NCBI RefSeq assembly: GCF_013141915.1
Contig: NZ_SROX01000016.1
Location: forward strand, 77,839-141,838
Length of the DNA: 64,000 nucleotides
Reading direction: 5' to 3'
From: Cupriavidus necator
GTDB lineage: Bacteria > Pseudomonadota > Gammaproteobacteria > Burkholderiales > Burkholderiaceae
Below, one piece after another: positions 45,670 to 54,786 of the stretch (its first letter is position 1; each line of letters starts with the position of its first letter). Position numbers and translations under genes: made by a program. A model generated the notes under the pieces. It saw nothing but the letters and a program-made list of their open reading frames with translations. It ran no database searches and was not told the origin of the DNA.

Positions 45670-46320
45670 ATGACCGATTCTTCAATCTCCCCGTCCCAAC
45701 CCGCTGGTCTCTCGAGGGCGCTGGACAATTTCCTGACACGCCACCGCATCGGCGTTTGGCGTGTTGTCGTAACGTTTGTCCTGGCAAGTCTGGTCTTTGG
45801 CCATTCTCGCTGGGACGGTACCTGGGTGTCGCCGCTGCTGCTGACGCTGGGGATGTTGGGGGTGAGCCTGGCCACGGTCGGGCGGCTCTGGTGCGCGTTG
45901 TACATTTCCGGGCGCAAGAACAATACCTTGGTGACCTCGGGTCCATATTCACTGTGTCGCCATCCGCTCTATGTCTGCAACTTGCTAGGCATTATCGGAC
46001 TAGGGGCGATGACCGAGTCGCTGGCGGTTACCGCAGTCCTGGCGCTCGCATTTGCGCTGATGTACCCGGCTGTCATCCGGACGGAAGACCGCTTTCTGGC
46101 TTCCGCCTTCCCGGAATTCGCCGAATACGCACGCCGTACACCAGCGTTCTTTCCCCGTCTGTCGCTGTATAGGGGGGAGTCGACATGGACGGTCCATGTG
46201 TCTTCCTTTCAACGCAATATTGCGGACTCGGTCTGGTTTCTCGGCCTGTCGGTGGTCGTGGAGTCGTTTGATTTGTTCCATGACGCCGGCGTCCTCCGGG
46301 CGGTCGTGACGCTTGCCTGA
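45670..46320 (+). CDS. czcN: CzcN, isoprenylcysteine methyltransferase-like membrane protein
   Basis: The 216-residue protein has several helices and the ICMT/PEMT-type cofactor motif RHPLYVCNLLGIIGLGAM near residue 105, followed by EDRFLASAFPEFAEYARRTP. It is the first gene of the czcNICBADRSE arrangement known from Cupriavidus, where CzcN has no proven enzymatic function. The ATG at 45670 gives a normal family length; no strong ribosome site is visible, and an upstream in-frame start cannot be ruled out. Confidence 0.85.
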   Translation: MTDSSISPSQPAGLSRALDNFLTRHRIGVWRVVVTFVLASLVFGHSRWDGTWVSPLLLTLGMLGVSLATVGRLWCALYISGRKNNTLVTSGPYSLCRHPLYVCNLLGIIGLGAMTESLAVTAVLALAFALMYPAVIRTEDRFLASAFPEFAEYARRTPAFFPRLSLYRGESTWTVHVSSFQRNIADSVWFLGLSVVVESFDLFHDAGVLRAVVTLA

Positions 46321-46349
46321 TGCGGGCAACTCCGCATACACGTACAGCC

Positions 46350-46529
46350 ATGCACTACGCTCACGTCTCCGATTCTGTTGTCGAGAGCATGCTCGTGATG
46401 CTGGTCGGCCTGATCGTCCTGTATGTGGGGTTCGCTGTCTATTTGCGGTGGAAGCATGGGCCCGCCCCCAAGCGTAAGACTGATGAGGGGCGAAAGCGGC
46501 ACCCCAAAACGAGCAGGCGAAAGCGATAA
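46350..46529 (+). CDS. Small single-pass membrane protein between czcN and czcI
   Basis: The frame has 59 codons (69 if started at 46320, where it would overlap the czcN stop). One hydrophobic helix (SMLVMLVGLIVLYVGFAVYL) is followed by a basic tail (KRKTDEGRKRHPKTSRRKR). It resembles in layout the small protein at 28830-29021. I do not recognise a family. Co-directional placement right behind czcN suggests it is co-transcribed. Confidence 0.5.
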   Translation: MHYAHVSDSVVESMLVMLVGLIVLYVGFAVYLRWKHGPAPKRKTDEGRKRHPKTSRRKR

Positions 46530-46531
46530 TC

Positions 46532-46547
46532 GTAATCTGCTCTTAAT
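46532..46547 (-). promoter_or_regulatory. Candidate CzcR box upstream of czcI (ATTAA-N6-ATTAC on minus strand)
   Basis: Plus strand reads GTAAT-N6-TTAAT. It lies about 90 bp before czcI, where the main czcICBA promoter is expected. Confidence 0.5.
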
Positions 46548-46634
46548 GCTGGTGATCGAGGATTCATGTAAACTTCGGCGACGGCCCAGCCGTTAGTACT
46601 TCAACCCCAAGCCCCCCGCACAGTCTCCCAAGGA

Positions 46635-46982
46635 ATGCGACGTTTCGTTCTGATCTTCGTGCTGCTCATTTTGCCGTTCCAGTTTTCCTGGGCGGCAGCG
46701 GCACGCTATTGTCAGCACGAGAAAGCCACGGCCACTTGGCACCTTGGGCACCACGAGCATCGTCATCAGCAGCCGGAAGGTAAAACGGATGCCGAGAAAA
46801 AGCCATTCGTGGATACAGACTGCGGGGTATGCCATCTGGTCTCCCTCCCGTTCGTCTATGGACAGACGCAGGACGTGTTGATAGCGAATCGGGTAGAAGT
46901 GACCGATACTCAACATGCGTCCGAGTTCTCGTCTCTGAATGCCAGGGCTCCCGACCGTCCTCAGTGGCAGCGTCTCGCTTGA
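46635..46982 (+). CDS. czcI: CzcI, periplasmic protein of the czc operon
   Basis: The 115-residue precursor has a signal peptide (MRRFVLIFVLLILPFQFSWA), a His-rich stretch (HLGHHEHRHQQPEGK) and a CGVCHLVSLP motif. This is the CzcI pattern known at the head of czcICBA. CzcI is thought to influence induction of czc by binding Zn/Co/Cd in the periplasm. It is 75 bp upstream of czcC. Confidence 0.92.
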   Translation: MRRFVLIFVLLILPFQFSWAAAARYCQHEKATATWHLGHHEHRHQQPEGKTDAEKKPFVDTDCGVCHLVSLPFVYGQTQDVLIANRVEVTDTQHASEFSSLNARAPDRPQWQRLA

Positions 46983-47057
46983 TCGGCGAGACGACGACTC
47001 TTTTTCTCCTTTCGTCTCTCGCCGAATTCTCCTGGTCACATACCTTGGTGCAATTCG

Positions 47058-48314
47058 ATGCGAAGACTATTTCTGCCGCTCGGGCTGGCGGTAGCATTTC
47101 TCAGCCCAAACTTTGCCGTAGCGCAATCTGACACCGGCACGTCCATGGTGCCCGTCTTCCCAAGGGAAGCGGCGGGACCGTTGACCCTCGAGGCCGCGTT
47201 GTCGCTGGCGGCAGGAAGCAATTTCAACCTGTCCGCCGCCGCCAAGGAACTCGATTCCACAGAAGGTGGGATCATGCAGGCCCGGGTTATTCCGAACCCG
47301 GAACTCCAGACGCTGGTCGAGGACACGCGGAAATCCACCCGTACATCCACCGCCCAGATGAATATCCCCATCGAACTGGGCGGCAAGCGCTCGGCTCGTA
47401 TCAATGCCGCGGAAAGGACGCGCGAACTGGCGCAGGCAACGCTGGCTGGCGTTCGCGGTGACATTCGGGCGCAGGTAATCGAGAGCTTTTTTTCCGTCTT
47501 GATCGCACAGGAACGCGTCAAGCTGGCAACTGGCTCCGCGGATATCGCTGCGAGGGGCGCGCAAGCCGCTTCACGCCGCGTCGCGGCCGGCAAGATCTCC
47601 CCGGTTGACGAAACTAAGGCACGTGTCGAACAGGCCAACGCCGAACTTGAATTGGCCGAAGCAACGGCGAGCCTGCAGTCCGCCCGTCAGGCGTTGACGG
47701 CGTTGTGGGGCAATGCATCGCCGCAGTTTACCGAAGCACAGGGCAATCTGGACGCGCTGCCATCCAGGCCGGCGCCTGAACTCCTTCTGAAGGAGCTGGA
47801 AAACTCACCGCTGGTGGCCGCAAGCCGCGCTGAACTTGACCGCCGCCAGGCATTGGTGGGCGTTGAGCGCAGCCGCCAGTATCCGGATCTGACAGTCAGT
47901 CTGGGTGCCAAGCGAGATACAGAAGCCAACCGCAACATGGCGGTGATCGGTGTGGCGATCCCGTTGCCGATTTTTGACCGGAATCAGGGCAACTTGTATT
48001 CGGCCATTCGCCAGGCGGACAAGGCCCAGGATGAATATCTGGCCAATCGCATCAGCCTGACCCGAAATCTCCTGATGGCATCGAACCAGCTGTCGGTATC
48101 GCGCGCCTCGGCACAAACGCTGAAGCAGACCGTCTTGCCAGGCGCCGAGCAAGCCTTCAACGCGGCGACCATTGGCTTCGAGGCCGGCAAGTTCAATTAT
48201 CTGGACGTCCTGGATGCCCAGCGCACGCTGTTCCAGGCACGCATCCGCTATCTCGGCGTGCTTGGACAAACCTATCAGGCGGCGACCACGATCGATCGCA
48301 TTCTGGGACGTTAA
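47058..48314 (+). CDS. czcC: CzcC, outer-membrane factor of the Co/Zn/Cd RND pump
   Basis: The 418-residue TolC-family protein has an N-terminal signal (LFLPLGLAVAFLSPNFAVAQ) and paired repeats (AKELDSTEGGIMQARVIPNP; AVIGVAIPLPIFDRNQGNLY). A C-terminal LDVLDAQRTLFQARIRYLGV segment is typical of CzcC. It forms the outer-membrane exit duct for CzcA/CzcB. Unlike the truncated cusC in this window it is complete, so it might also serve the cusBA pump; that is speculation. Confidence 0.94.
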   Translation: MRRLFLPLGLAVAFLSPNFAVAQSDTGTSMVPVFPREAAGPLTLEAALSLAAGSNFNLSAAAKELDSTEGGIMQARVIPNPELQTLVEDTRKSTRTSTAQMNIPIELGGKRSARINAAERTRELAQATLAGVRGDIRAQVIESFFSVLIAQERVKLATGSADIAARGAQAASRRVAAGKISPVDETKARVEQANAELELAEATASLQSARQALTALWGNASPQFTEAQGNLDALPSRPAPELLLKELENSPLVAASRAELDRRQALVGVERSRQYPDLTVSLGAKRDTEANRNMAVIGVAIPLPIFDRNQGNLYSAIRQADKAQDEYLANRISLTRNLLMASNQLSVSRASAQTLKQTVLPGAEQAFNAATIGFEAGKFNYLDVLDAQRTLFQARIRYLGVLGQTYQAATTIDRILGR

Positions 48315-48331
48315 GACGGGATTCATAAAAC

Positions 48332-49894
48332 ATGGCTATTTCGAACAAACAAAAGGCTGCCATTGCGGCCATCGTACTGGTGGGCGGCGTCGCGACTGGT
48401 GGCGTTCTGCTGAGCGGGCGCTCTGCGCCGGAAGAGCAGGGTGGGCACTCGGAATCCAAGGGGCATGGCGACACCGAGCACCATGGCAAGCAGGCGGCGG
48501 AAGCCGACCACAAGGATGACAAGTCACACGGCGACGGCGAGCATCACGAGGTCAAGAAGGGCCCCAATGGTGGCGCGCTCTTTTCGCGTGATGGCTATGA
48601 CGTCGAAATTGGCACGGCCGAATCCAAGGGCGAGGCCCGTATTCGGCTCTGGGTTAGCAAGTCTGGGAAGGCGGTGGCAAATGGCGTGGCAGCGACAGGC
48701 CAGCTCGTGCGGGCTACGGGCGAGTCTCAAGCGCTCAAGTTCGTGGTGTCTGGCGACGCGCTGGAAAGCCAACAGCCAGTTGCCGAGCCCCATGTCTTTG
48801 ACGTGACCGCAAATGTGACCTTGCCCGGTTCGTCTTCGCCACTCGCCGTGCGGCTCTCGAAAGAGGAAGGCAAGATTGAGTTGACAGCGGACCAGCTGGC
48901 CAAGACAGGGGTAGTGGTTCAAACCGCGGGCTCGGCAAAGGTCCAGGCTGGCGTCCAGTTCCCCGGCGAAATCCGTTTCAACGAAGACAAGACAGCCCAC
49001 GTGGTGCCGCGACTGGCTGGCGTCGTAGAGAGCGTTCCGGCCAATATTGGGCAACAGGTTAAGAAGGGACAGGTTCTCGCGGTCATCGCGAGCACCGGAC
49101 TTTCTGACCAGCGCAGCGAACTGCTCGCAGCACAGAAACGTCTGGATCTGGCGCGTGTCACTTATGACCGCGAGAAGAAGCTCTGGGAACAGAAGATCTC
49201 TGCGGAGCAAGATTATCTGAGCGCCCGCAACGCGCTGCAGGAAGCGCAGATCAGTGTCCAGAACGCGCAGCAGAAGCTGACCGCCATTGGCGCCAGCAAC
49301 AGCTCGACGGCACTCAATCGCTACGAGCTGCGCGCACCGTTCGACGGCATGATCGTTGAAAAGCATATCTCGCTTGGGGAAGCGGTGGCGGACAACGCCA
49401 ACGTGTTCACGCTGTCGGATCTGTCGTCCGTCTGGGCCGAGTTCGTGGTGTCTGCCAAGGATGTCGAGCGGGTGCGCATCGGCGAAAAGGCGTCGATCAA
49501 TTCGGCATCGTCCGATGTGAAGGCAGATGGCACCGTTTCATACGTGGGTTCGCTGCTGGGCGAGCAGACGCGGACGGCGAAGGCCCGCGTAACATTGACC
49601 AATCCACAGATGGCTTGGCGACCGGGTCTCTTCGTCACGGTCGACGTATTCGGTGCTGATGTCGAGGTGCCCGTTGCGGTGAAGACCGAGGCCGTCCAGG
49701 ACGTCAATGGCGAGAGCGTAGTCTTTGTCGCGGTTCAAGGTGGATTCGTGCCGCAGCCGGTGAAGGTCGGCCGGACAAACGGCAAGGTCATCGAGATTGT
49801 CGAGGGCCTGAAGCCGGGCGCACGTTACGCCGCCGCCAACAGTTTTGTTCTGAAGGCCGAACTTGGCAAATCCAGCGCCGAACACGGCCATTGA
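48332..49894 (+). CDS. czcB: CzcB, periplasmic adaptor of the Co/Zn/Cd RND pump
   Basis: The 520-residue protein has an N-terminal membrane anchor (AAIAAIVLVGGVATGGVLLS). A His-rich metal-binding segment follows (HGDTEHHGKQAAEADHKDD, HGDGEHHE), then a coiled-coil hairpin around AAQKRLDLARVTYDREKKLW and the adaptor barrels (YELRAPFDGMIVEKHISLGE). It connects CzcA with CzcC. It starts 18 bp after czcC and ends 17 bp before czcA. Confidence 0.94.
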   Translation: MAISNKQKAAIAAIVLVGGVATGGVLLSGRSAPEEQGGHSESKGHGDTEHHGKQAAEADHKDDKSHGDGEHHEVKKGPNGGALFSRDGYDVEIGTAESKGEARIRLWVSKSGKAVANGVAATGQLVRATGESQALKFVVSGDALESQQPVAEPHVFDVTANVTLPGSSSPLAVRLSKEEGKIELTADQLAKTGVVVQTAGSAKVQAGVQFPGEIRFNEDKTAHVVPRLAGVVESVPANIGQQVKKGQVLAVIASTGLSDQRSELLAAQKRLDLARVTYDREKKLWEQKISAEQDYLSARNALQEAQISVQNAQQKLTAIGASNSSTALNRYELRAPFDGMIVEKHISLGEAVADNANVFTLSDLSSVWAEFVVSAKDVERVRIGEKASINSASSDVKADGTVSYVGSLLGEQTRTAKARVTLTNPQMAWRPGLFVTVDVFGADVEVPVAVKTEAVQDVNGESVVFVAVQGGFVPQPVKVGRTNGKVIEIVEGLKPGARYAAANSFVLKAELGKSSAEHGH

Positions 49895-49910
49895 TACGGG
49901 GGAAACAGCA

Positions 49911-52900
49911 ATGTTTGAACGTATCATTAGTTTCGCCATCCAGCAGCGATGGCTGGTCCTGCTCGCCGTGTTTGGAATGGCCGGGTTAGGGATTTTCAGC
50001 TACAACCGACTACCGATCGACGCGGTCCCTGACATTACCAACGTTCAGGTTCAGGTCAATACCTCGGCACCAGGCTATTCACCGCTCGAAACCGAACAGC
50101 GTGTTACGTATCCGATCGAGGTCGTGATGGCCGGCCTGCCGGGACTCGAACAGACGCGTTCCCTGTCCCGCTATGGCTTGTCGCAGGTGACGGTCATCTT
50201 CAAGGATGGCACGGACGTCTATTTCGCGCGCCAACTCGTCAACCAGCGCATCCAGGAAGCCAAGGACAATCTGCCTGAAGGCGTTGTGCCGGCGATGGGG
50301 CCTATTTCGACCGGCCTCGGGGAGATCTATCTATGGACCGTTGAAGCCGAAGAGGGTGCTCGCAAAGCTGACGGGACTGCCTATACGCCGACAGATTTGC
50401 GCGAAATCCAGGATTGGGTGGTACGGCCGCAACTGCGTAACGTGCCCGGTGTCACCGAGATCAATACTATCGGTGGTTTCAACAAGCAGTACCTGGTCGC
50501 GCCGAGTCTTGAACGGCTAGCGTCGTACGGGCTGACGCTGACCGACGTCGTCAATGCGCTGAACAAGAACAACGACAACGTGGGTGCGGGCTACATCGAG
50601 CGTAGGGGCGAGCAGTATCTGGTTCGTGCGCCGGGTCAGGTTGCGTCCGAAGACGACATCCGCAACATTATTGTCGGTACAGCGCAGGGGCAGCCGATCC
50701 GCATTCGCGACATCGGGGATGTGGAGATTGGCAAGGAACTGCGTACCGGTGCGGCAACCGAGAATGGCAAGGAAGTTGTGCTGGGCACGGTATTCATGCT
50801 CATCGGCGAAAACAGCCGGGCTGTGTCAAAAGCGGTCGATGAAAAGGTCGCTTCCATTAACCGTACGATGCCGGAAGGTGTGAAGATCGTAACGGTATAC
50901 GACCGGACACGTCTGGTCGACAAGGCCATTGCGACCGTCAAGAAGAACCTTCTTGAAGGCGCGGTGCTCGTCATCGTAATTCTGTTCCTTTTCCTGGGTA
51001 ACATCCGCGCGGCGCTGATTACCGCGACGATCATTCCGCTGGCGATGTTGTTCACCTTCACGGGGATGGTGAACTACAAGATCAGTGCGAACCTGATGAG
51101 CTTGGGCGCGCTCGACTTCGGCATCATCATCGATGGCGCGGTGGTGATTGTCGAAAACTGTGTGAGGCGACTGGCGCATGCGCAGGAACACCATGGCCGG
51201 CCATTGACGCGCTCCGAGCGGTTCCATGAGGTGTTTGCCGCAGCGAAGGAGGCGCGTCGCCCACTGATCTTCGGTCAGCTCATCATTATGATCGTCTACC
51301 TGCCGATCTTTGCGCTGACGGGGGTGGAAGGCAAGATGTTCCACCCGATGGCGTTCACGGTCGTCCTGGCGCTGCTGGGCGCGATGATTCTGTCCGTGAC
51401 GTTCGTTCCGGCTGCGGTCGCCTTGTTCATCGGCGAACGGGTGGCCGAGAAAGAAAATCGTCTCATGCTCTGGGCGAAGCGTCGCTACGAGCCGCTGCTG
51501 GAAAAGTCGCTCGCGAACACGGCCGTTGTATTGACGTTTGCCGCGGTGTCAATTGTTCTGTGCGTGGCCATTGCGGCCCGCCTGGGCAGCGAGTTCATCC
51601 CCAATCTGAACGAAGGCGACATTGCCATCCAGGCGCTGCGCATTCCTGGCACGAGCCTGTCGCAGTCCGTGGAGATGCAGAAGACGATCGAGACGACCCT
51701 CAAGGCAAAATTCCCCGAAATCGAGCGCGTGTTTGCGCGGACAGGTACGGCGGAGATTGCATCCGATCCGATGCCGCCGAATATTTCGGATGGCTACATC
51801 ATGCTCAAGCCTGAGAAGGATTGGCCAGAGCCGAAGAAAACACATGCCGAACTGCTGTCCGCCATCCAGGAGGAAGCCGGCAAGATCCCCGGGAACAACT
51901 ACGAGTTCTCCCAACCGATCCAGCTGCGGTTCAACGAGCTGATCTCCGGGGTCCGCTCGGACGTCGCAGTCAAGATCTTCGGCGATGACAACAACGTGCT
52001 CAGCGAGACGGCGAAGAAGGTATCGGCCGTGCTGCAGGGCATCCCCGGCGCGCAGGAGGTGAAGGTAGAACAGACCACCGGCTTGCCGATGCTGACGGTC
52101 AAGATCGATCGGGAGAAGGCGGCGCGATACGGGCTTAACATGAGCGACGTGCAAGACGCGGTGGCAACGGGCGTCGGAGGCCGTGATTCCGGAACCTTCT
52201 TCCAGGGCGATCGTCGTTTCGATATCGTGGTCCGCCTGCCCGAAGCTGTGCGCGGCGAGGTCGAGGCTCTGCGCCGATTGCCGATTCCGTTGCCAAAAGG
52301 AGTGGACGCGAGAACGACGTTTATCCCATTGAGCGAGGTGGCGACGCTGGAAATGGCGCCCGGCCCGAACCAGATCTCGCGCGAGAACGGCAAGCGCCGC
52401 ATCGTGATCAGTGCCAACGTTCGTGGACGTGATATTGGTTCATTCGTGCCCGAGGCGGAAGCGGCTATCCAAAGCCAGGTCAAGATCCCGGCTGGCTACT
52501 GGATGACATGGGGTGGCACCTTTGAGCAACTGCAGTCCGCCACCACCCGCCTGCAGGTGGTAGTGCCGGTGGCGCTGTTGCTGGTCTTCGTACTGTTGTT
52601 TGCGATGTTCAACAACATCAAGGATGGCTTGCTAGTCTTCACGGGCATTCCCTTTGCGCTGACTGGCGGGATTCTTGCCCTGTGGATACGCGGCATTCCG
52701 ATGTCCATTACTGCAGCGGTGGGCTTCATCGCGCTGTGCGGGGTGGCGGTGCTCAATGGTCTGGTGATGCTGTCGTTTATCCGATCGCTGCGCGAAGAAG
52801 GGCATTCCCTCGACAGCGCGGTCCGAGTTGGCGCCCTGACGCGACTGCGTCCGGTGCTGATGACGGCCCTGGTGGCATCCCTGGGTTTCGTGCCGATGGC

Positions 52901-53102
52901 CATCGCCACCGGTACGGGCGCTGAGGTGCAACGTCCCCTCGCAACGGTGGTAATCGGTGGCATCTTGTCGTCCACGGCGCTGACCCTACTGGTGTTGCCG
53001 GTGCTCTATCGACTTGCTCACCGCAAGGATGAGGACGCGGAAGATACTCGCGAGCCAGTCACTCAGACGCATCAACCGGATCAAGGCCGCCAGCCTGCAT
53101 GA
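49911..53102 (+). CDS. czcA: CzcA, RND transporter for Co, Zn and Cd
   Basis: The 1063-residue inner-membrane pump has the proton-relay motif LDFGIIIDGAVVIVEN in helix 4, with Asp402, Asp408 and Glu415 at the positions known to be essential in CzcA. The first helix (RWLVLLAVFGMAGLGIFSYN) and RLPIDAVPDITNVQV follow the HME-RND pattern. The ATG at 49911 has GGGGGAAA upstream. Together with CzcB and CzcC it removes Co/Zn/Cd from the periplasm using the proton gradient. Confidence 0.96.
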   Translation: MFERIISFAIQQRWLVLLAVFGMAGLGIFSYNRLPIDAVPDITNVQVQVNTSAPGYSPLETEQRVTYPIEVVMAGLPGLEQTRSLSRYGLSQVTVIFKDGTDVYFARQLVNQRIQEAKDNLPEGVVPAMGPISTGLGEIYLWTVEAEEGARKADGTAYTPTDLREIQDWVVRPQLRNVPGVTEINTIGGFNKQYLVAPSLERLASYGLTLTDVVNALNKNNDNVGAGYIERRGEQYLVRAPGQVASEDDIRNIIVGTAQGQPIRIRDIGDVEIGKELRTGAATENGKEVVLGTVFMLIGENSRAVSKAVDEKVASINRTMPEGVKIVTVYDRTRLVDKAIATVKKNLLEGAVLVIVILFLFLGNIRAALITATIIPLAMLFTFTGMVNYKISANLMSLGALDFGIIIDGAVVIVENCVRRLAHAQEHHGRPLTRSERFHEVFAAAKEARRPLIFGQLIIMIVYLPIFALTGVEGKMFHPMAFTVVLALLGAMILSVTFVPAAVALFIGERVAEKENRLMLWAKRRYEPLLEKSLANTAVVLTFAAVSIVLCVAIAARLGSEFIPNLNEGDIAIQALRIPGTSLSQSVEMQKTIETTLKAKFPEIERVFARTGTAEIASDPMPPNISDGYIMLKPEKDWPEPKKTHAELLSAIQEEAGKIPGNNYEFSQPIQLRFNELISGVRSDVAVKIFGDDNNVLSETAKKVSAVLQGIPGAQEVKVEQTTGLPMLTVKIDREKAARYGLNMSDVQDAVATGVGGRDSGTFFQGDRRFDIVVRLPEAVRGEVEALRRLPIPLPKGVDARTTFIPLSEVATLEMAPGPNQISRENGKRRIVISANVRGRDIGSFVPEAEAAIQSQVKIPAGYWMTWGGTFEQLQSATTRLQVVVPVALLLVFVLLFAMFNNIKDGLLVFTGIPFALTGGILALWIRGIPMSITAAVGFIALCGVAVLNGLVMLSFIRSLREEGHSLDSAVRVGALTRLRPVLMTALVASLGFVPMAIATGTGAEVQRPLATVVIGGILSSTALTLLVLPVLYRLAHRKDEDAEDTREPVTQTHQPDQGRQPA

Positions 53103-53113
53103 CGTAAATCCTT

Positions 53114-53140
53114 GGGCGGTCATCGTACCGCCCAATTTTT
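53114..53140 (+). terminator. Intrinsic terminator between czcA and czcD
   Basis: GGGCGGT (53114-53120) pairs with ACCGCCC (53127-53133) around a 6-nt loop and is followed by AATTTTT. The czcD ribosome site (AGGAG) starts only a few bases later. It would reduce read-through from czcICBA into czcDRS. Confidence 0.75.
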
Positions 53141-53152
53141 ATAGGAGTTTCT

Positions 53153-54103
53153 ATGGGCGCAGGTCACTCACACGACCATCCCGGTGGCAACGAGCGATCG
53201 CTCAAGATCGCCCTTGCGCTGACCGGTACGTTCCTGATTGCCGAAGTGGTCGGTGGTGTCATGACGAAGAGCCTGGCGTTGATCTCCGACGCCGCGCACA
53301 TGCTCACGGACACCGTCGCACTGGCCATCGCACTGGCTGCTATTGCGATCGCCAAGCGACCCGCGGACAAGAAGCGGACATTTGGCTACTACCGTTTTGA
53401 GATTCTTGCCGCGGCCTTTAACGCATTGCTGCTGTTCGGTGTGGCTATCTACATCCTGTACGAAGCCTACCTGCGGCTGAAATCGCCACCTCAGATTGAG
53501 TCAACCGGCATGTTCGTCGTGGCTGTGCTGGGCCTGATCATCAATCTCATCAGCATGCGCATGCTGTCCTCCGGGCAAAGCAGCAGCCTGAACGTGAAGG
53601 GTGCTTATCTGGAAGTCTGGAGCGATCTGCTCGGGTCGGTTGGCGTCATCGCCGGTGCGATCATCATCCGCTTCACGGGCTGGGCGTGGGTCGACTCCGC
53701 CATTGCGGTGCTGATCGGCCTCTGGGTACTGCCTCGCACTTGGATCCTGCTGAAGTCGAGCCTGAATGTGCTGCTCGAAGGCGTACCCGATGACGTGGAT
53801 CTGGCAGAGGTTGAGAAGCAAATTCTGGCGACGCCCGGGGTAAAAAGCTTCCATGACCTCCACATCTGGGCACTTACCAGCGGCAAGGCGAGCTTGACGG
53901 TTCATGTCGTGAATGACACGGCCGTCAACCCGGAAATGGAAGTGCTACCGGAATTGAAGCAGATGCTGGCTGACAAATTCGATATCACGCACGTGACCAT
54001 TCAGTTCGAACTGGCACCATGCGAACAAGCGGATGCAGCTCAGCATTTCAATGCATCGCCAGCACTGGTCGGATCGAAGTCGCTTGCTGCAGGAGGAAAC
54101 TAA
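53153..54103 (+). CDS. czcD: CzcD, cation diffusion facilitator for Zn/Cd/Co
   Basis: The 316-residue protein has a His-rich N-terminus (MGAGHSHDHPGG) and six membrane helices. CDF metal sites appear as SDAAHMLTDTVALAIA (HxxxD in helix 2) and YLEVWSDLLGSVGVIAG (helix 5). A cytoplasmic domain of about 90 residues follows (VEKQILATPGVKSFHDLHIW). It exports divalent metals from cytosol to periplasm and dampens czc induction. AGGAG stands five bases before the ATG. Confidence 0.95.
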   Translation: MGAGHSHDHPGGNERSLKIALALTGTFLIAEVVGGVMTKSLALISDAAHMLTDTVALAIALAAIAIAKRPADKKRTFGYYRFEILAAAFNALLLFGVAIYILYEAYLRLKSPPQIESTGMFVVAVLGLIINLISMRMLSSGQSSSLNVKGAYLEVWSDLLGSVGVIAGAIIIRFTGWAWVDSAIAVLIGLWVLPRTWILLKSSLNVLLEGVPDDVDLAEVEKQILATPGVKSFHDLHIWALTSGKASLTVHVVNDTAVNPEMEVLPELKQMLADKFDITHVTIQFELAPCEQADAAQHFNASPALVGSKSLAAGGN

Positions 54104-54104
54104 G

Positions 54105-54782
54105 GTGCGGGTACTTGTTGTAGAAGACGAACCGCGTACTGCGGAGTATTTGCAGAAGGGATTGTCGGAGTCGGGTTTCGTGGTCGACATCGCGAACAAT
54201 GGTGGCGATGGGCTCCACATGGCGGAAGAGACCGACTACGACGTCATCATCCTGGACGTCATGCTGCCAGGTATGGACGGGTGGACGGTCATCAAGTCCA
54301 TTCGATCCAAGTCCGAGACACCCGTACTGTTTCTGACGGCGCTGGATGATGTGGCGGATCGTGTCAGAGGCTTCGAGTTGGGGGCAGACGATTACCTGGT
54401 CAAGCCCTTCGCCTTTGCCGAGCTCCTTGCCCGTATCCGGCGTTGCTTGCGCCAAAGCACCTCGAAGGAGTCCGAGCGATTGCGCATTGCCGATCTGGAC
54501 ATCGACGTGCTTGGAAGGCGGGTATTCCGGGGAACTACCCGCATTGAATTGACGAATCAGGAGTTCTCGCTGTTGCACCTGCTCATGCGCCGGAGAGGGG
54601 AGGTGCTGTCGCGAACCACGATCGCGTCCCAGGTCTGGGACGTCAACTTCGACACGGATACCAATGTCGTTGACGTCGCGATCCGGCGCCTGAGATCCAA
54701 GGTGGATGATCCCTTCGATCAAAAGCTGATCCATACCGTACGGGGAATGGGCTATGTCCTCGACCCAGAGCGCGGCCGGTGA
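54105..54782 (+). CDS. czcR: CzcR, OmpR-family response regulator
   Basis: The 225-residue protein starts at GTG, with AGGAGG before it just after the czcD stop. The receiver has VVEDEPRTAEYLQKG and the phospho-acceptor in VIILDVMLPGMDGW; the winged helix ends in RRLRSKVDDPFDQK. It is close to CopR of this window in both domains, which fits the shared TTAC-type boxes at cop and czc promoters. It is coupled to czcS. Confidence 0.94.
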   Translation: MRVLVVEDEPRTAEYLQKGLSESGFVVDIANNGGDGLHMAEETDYDVIILDVMLPGMDGWTVIKSIRSKSETPVLFLTALDDVADRVRGFELGADDYLVKPFAFAELLARIRRCLRQSTSKESERLRIADLDIDVLGRRVFRGTTRIELTNQEFSLLHLLMRRRGEVLSRTTIASQVWDVNFDTDTNVVDVAIRRLRSKVDDPFDQKLIHTVRGMGYVLDPERGR

Positions 54783-54786
54783 CGGA

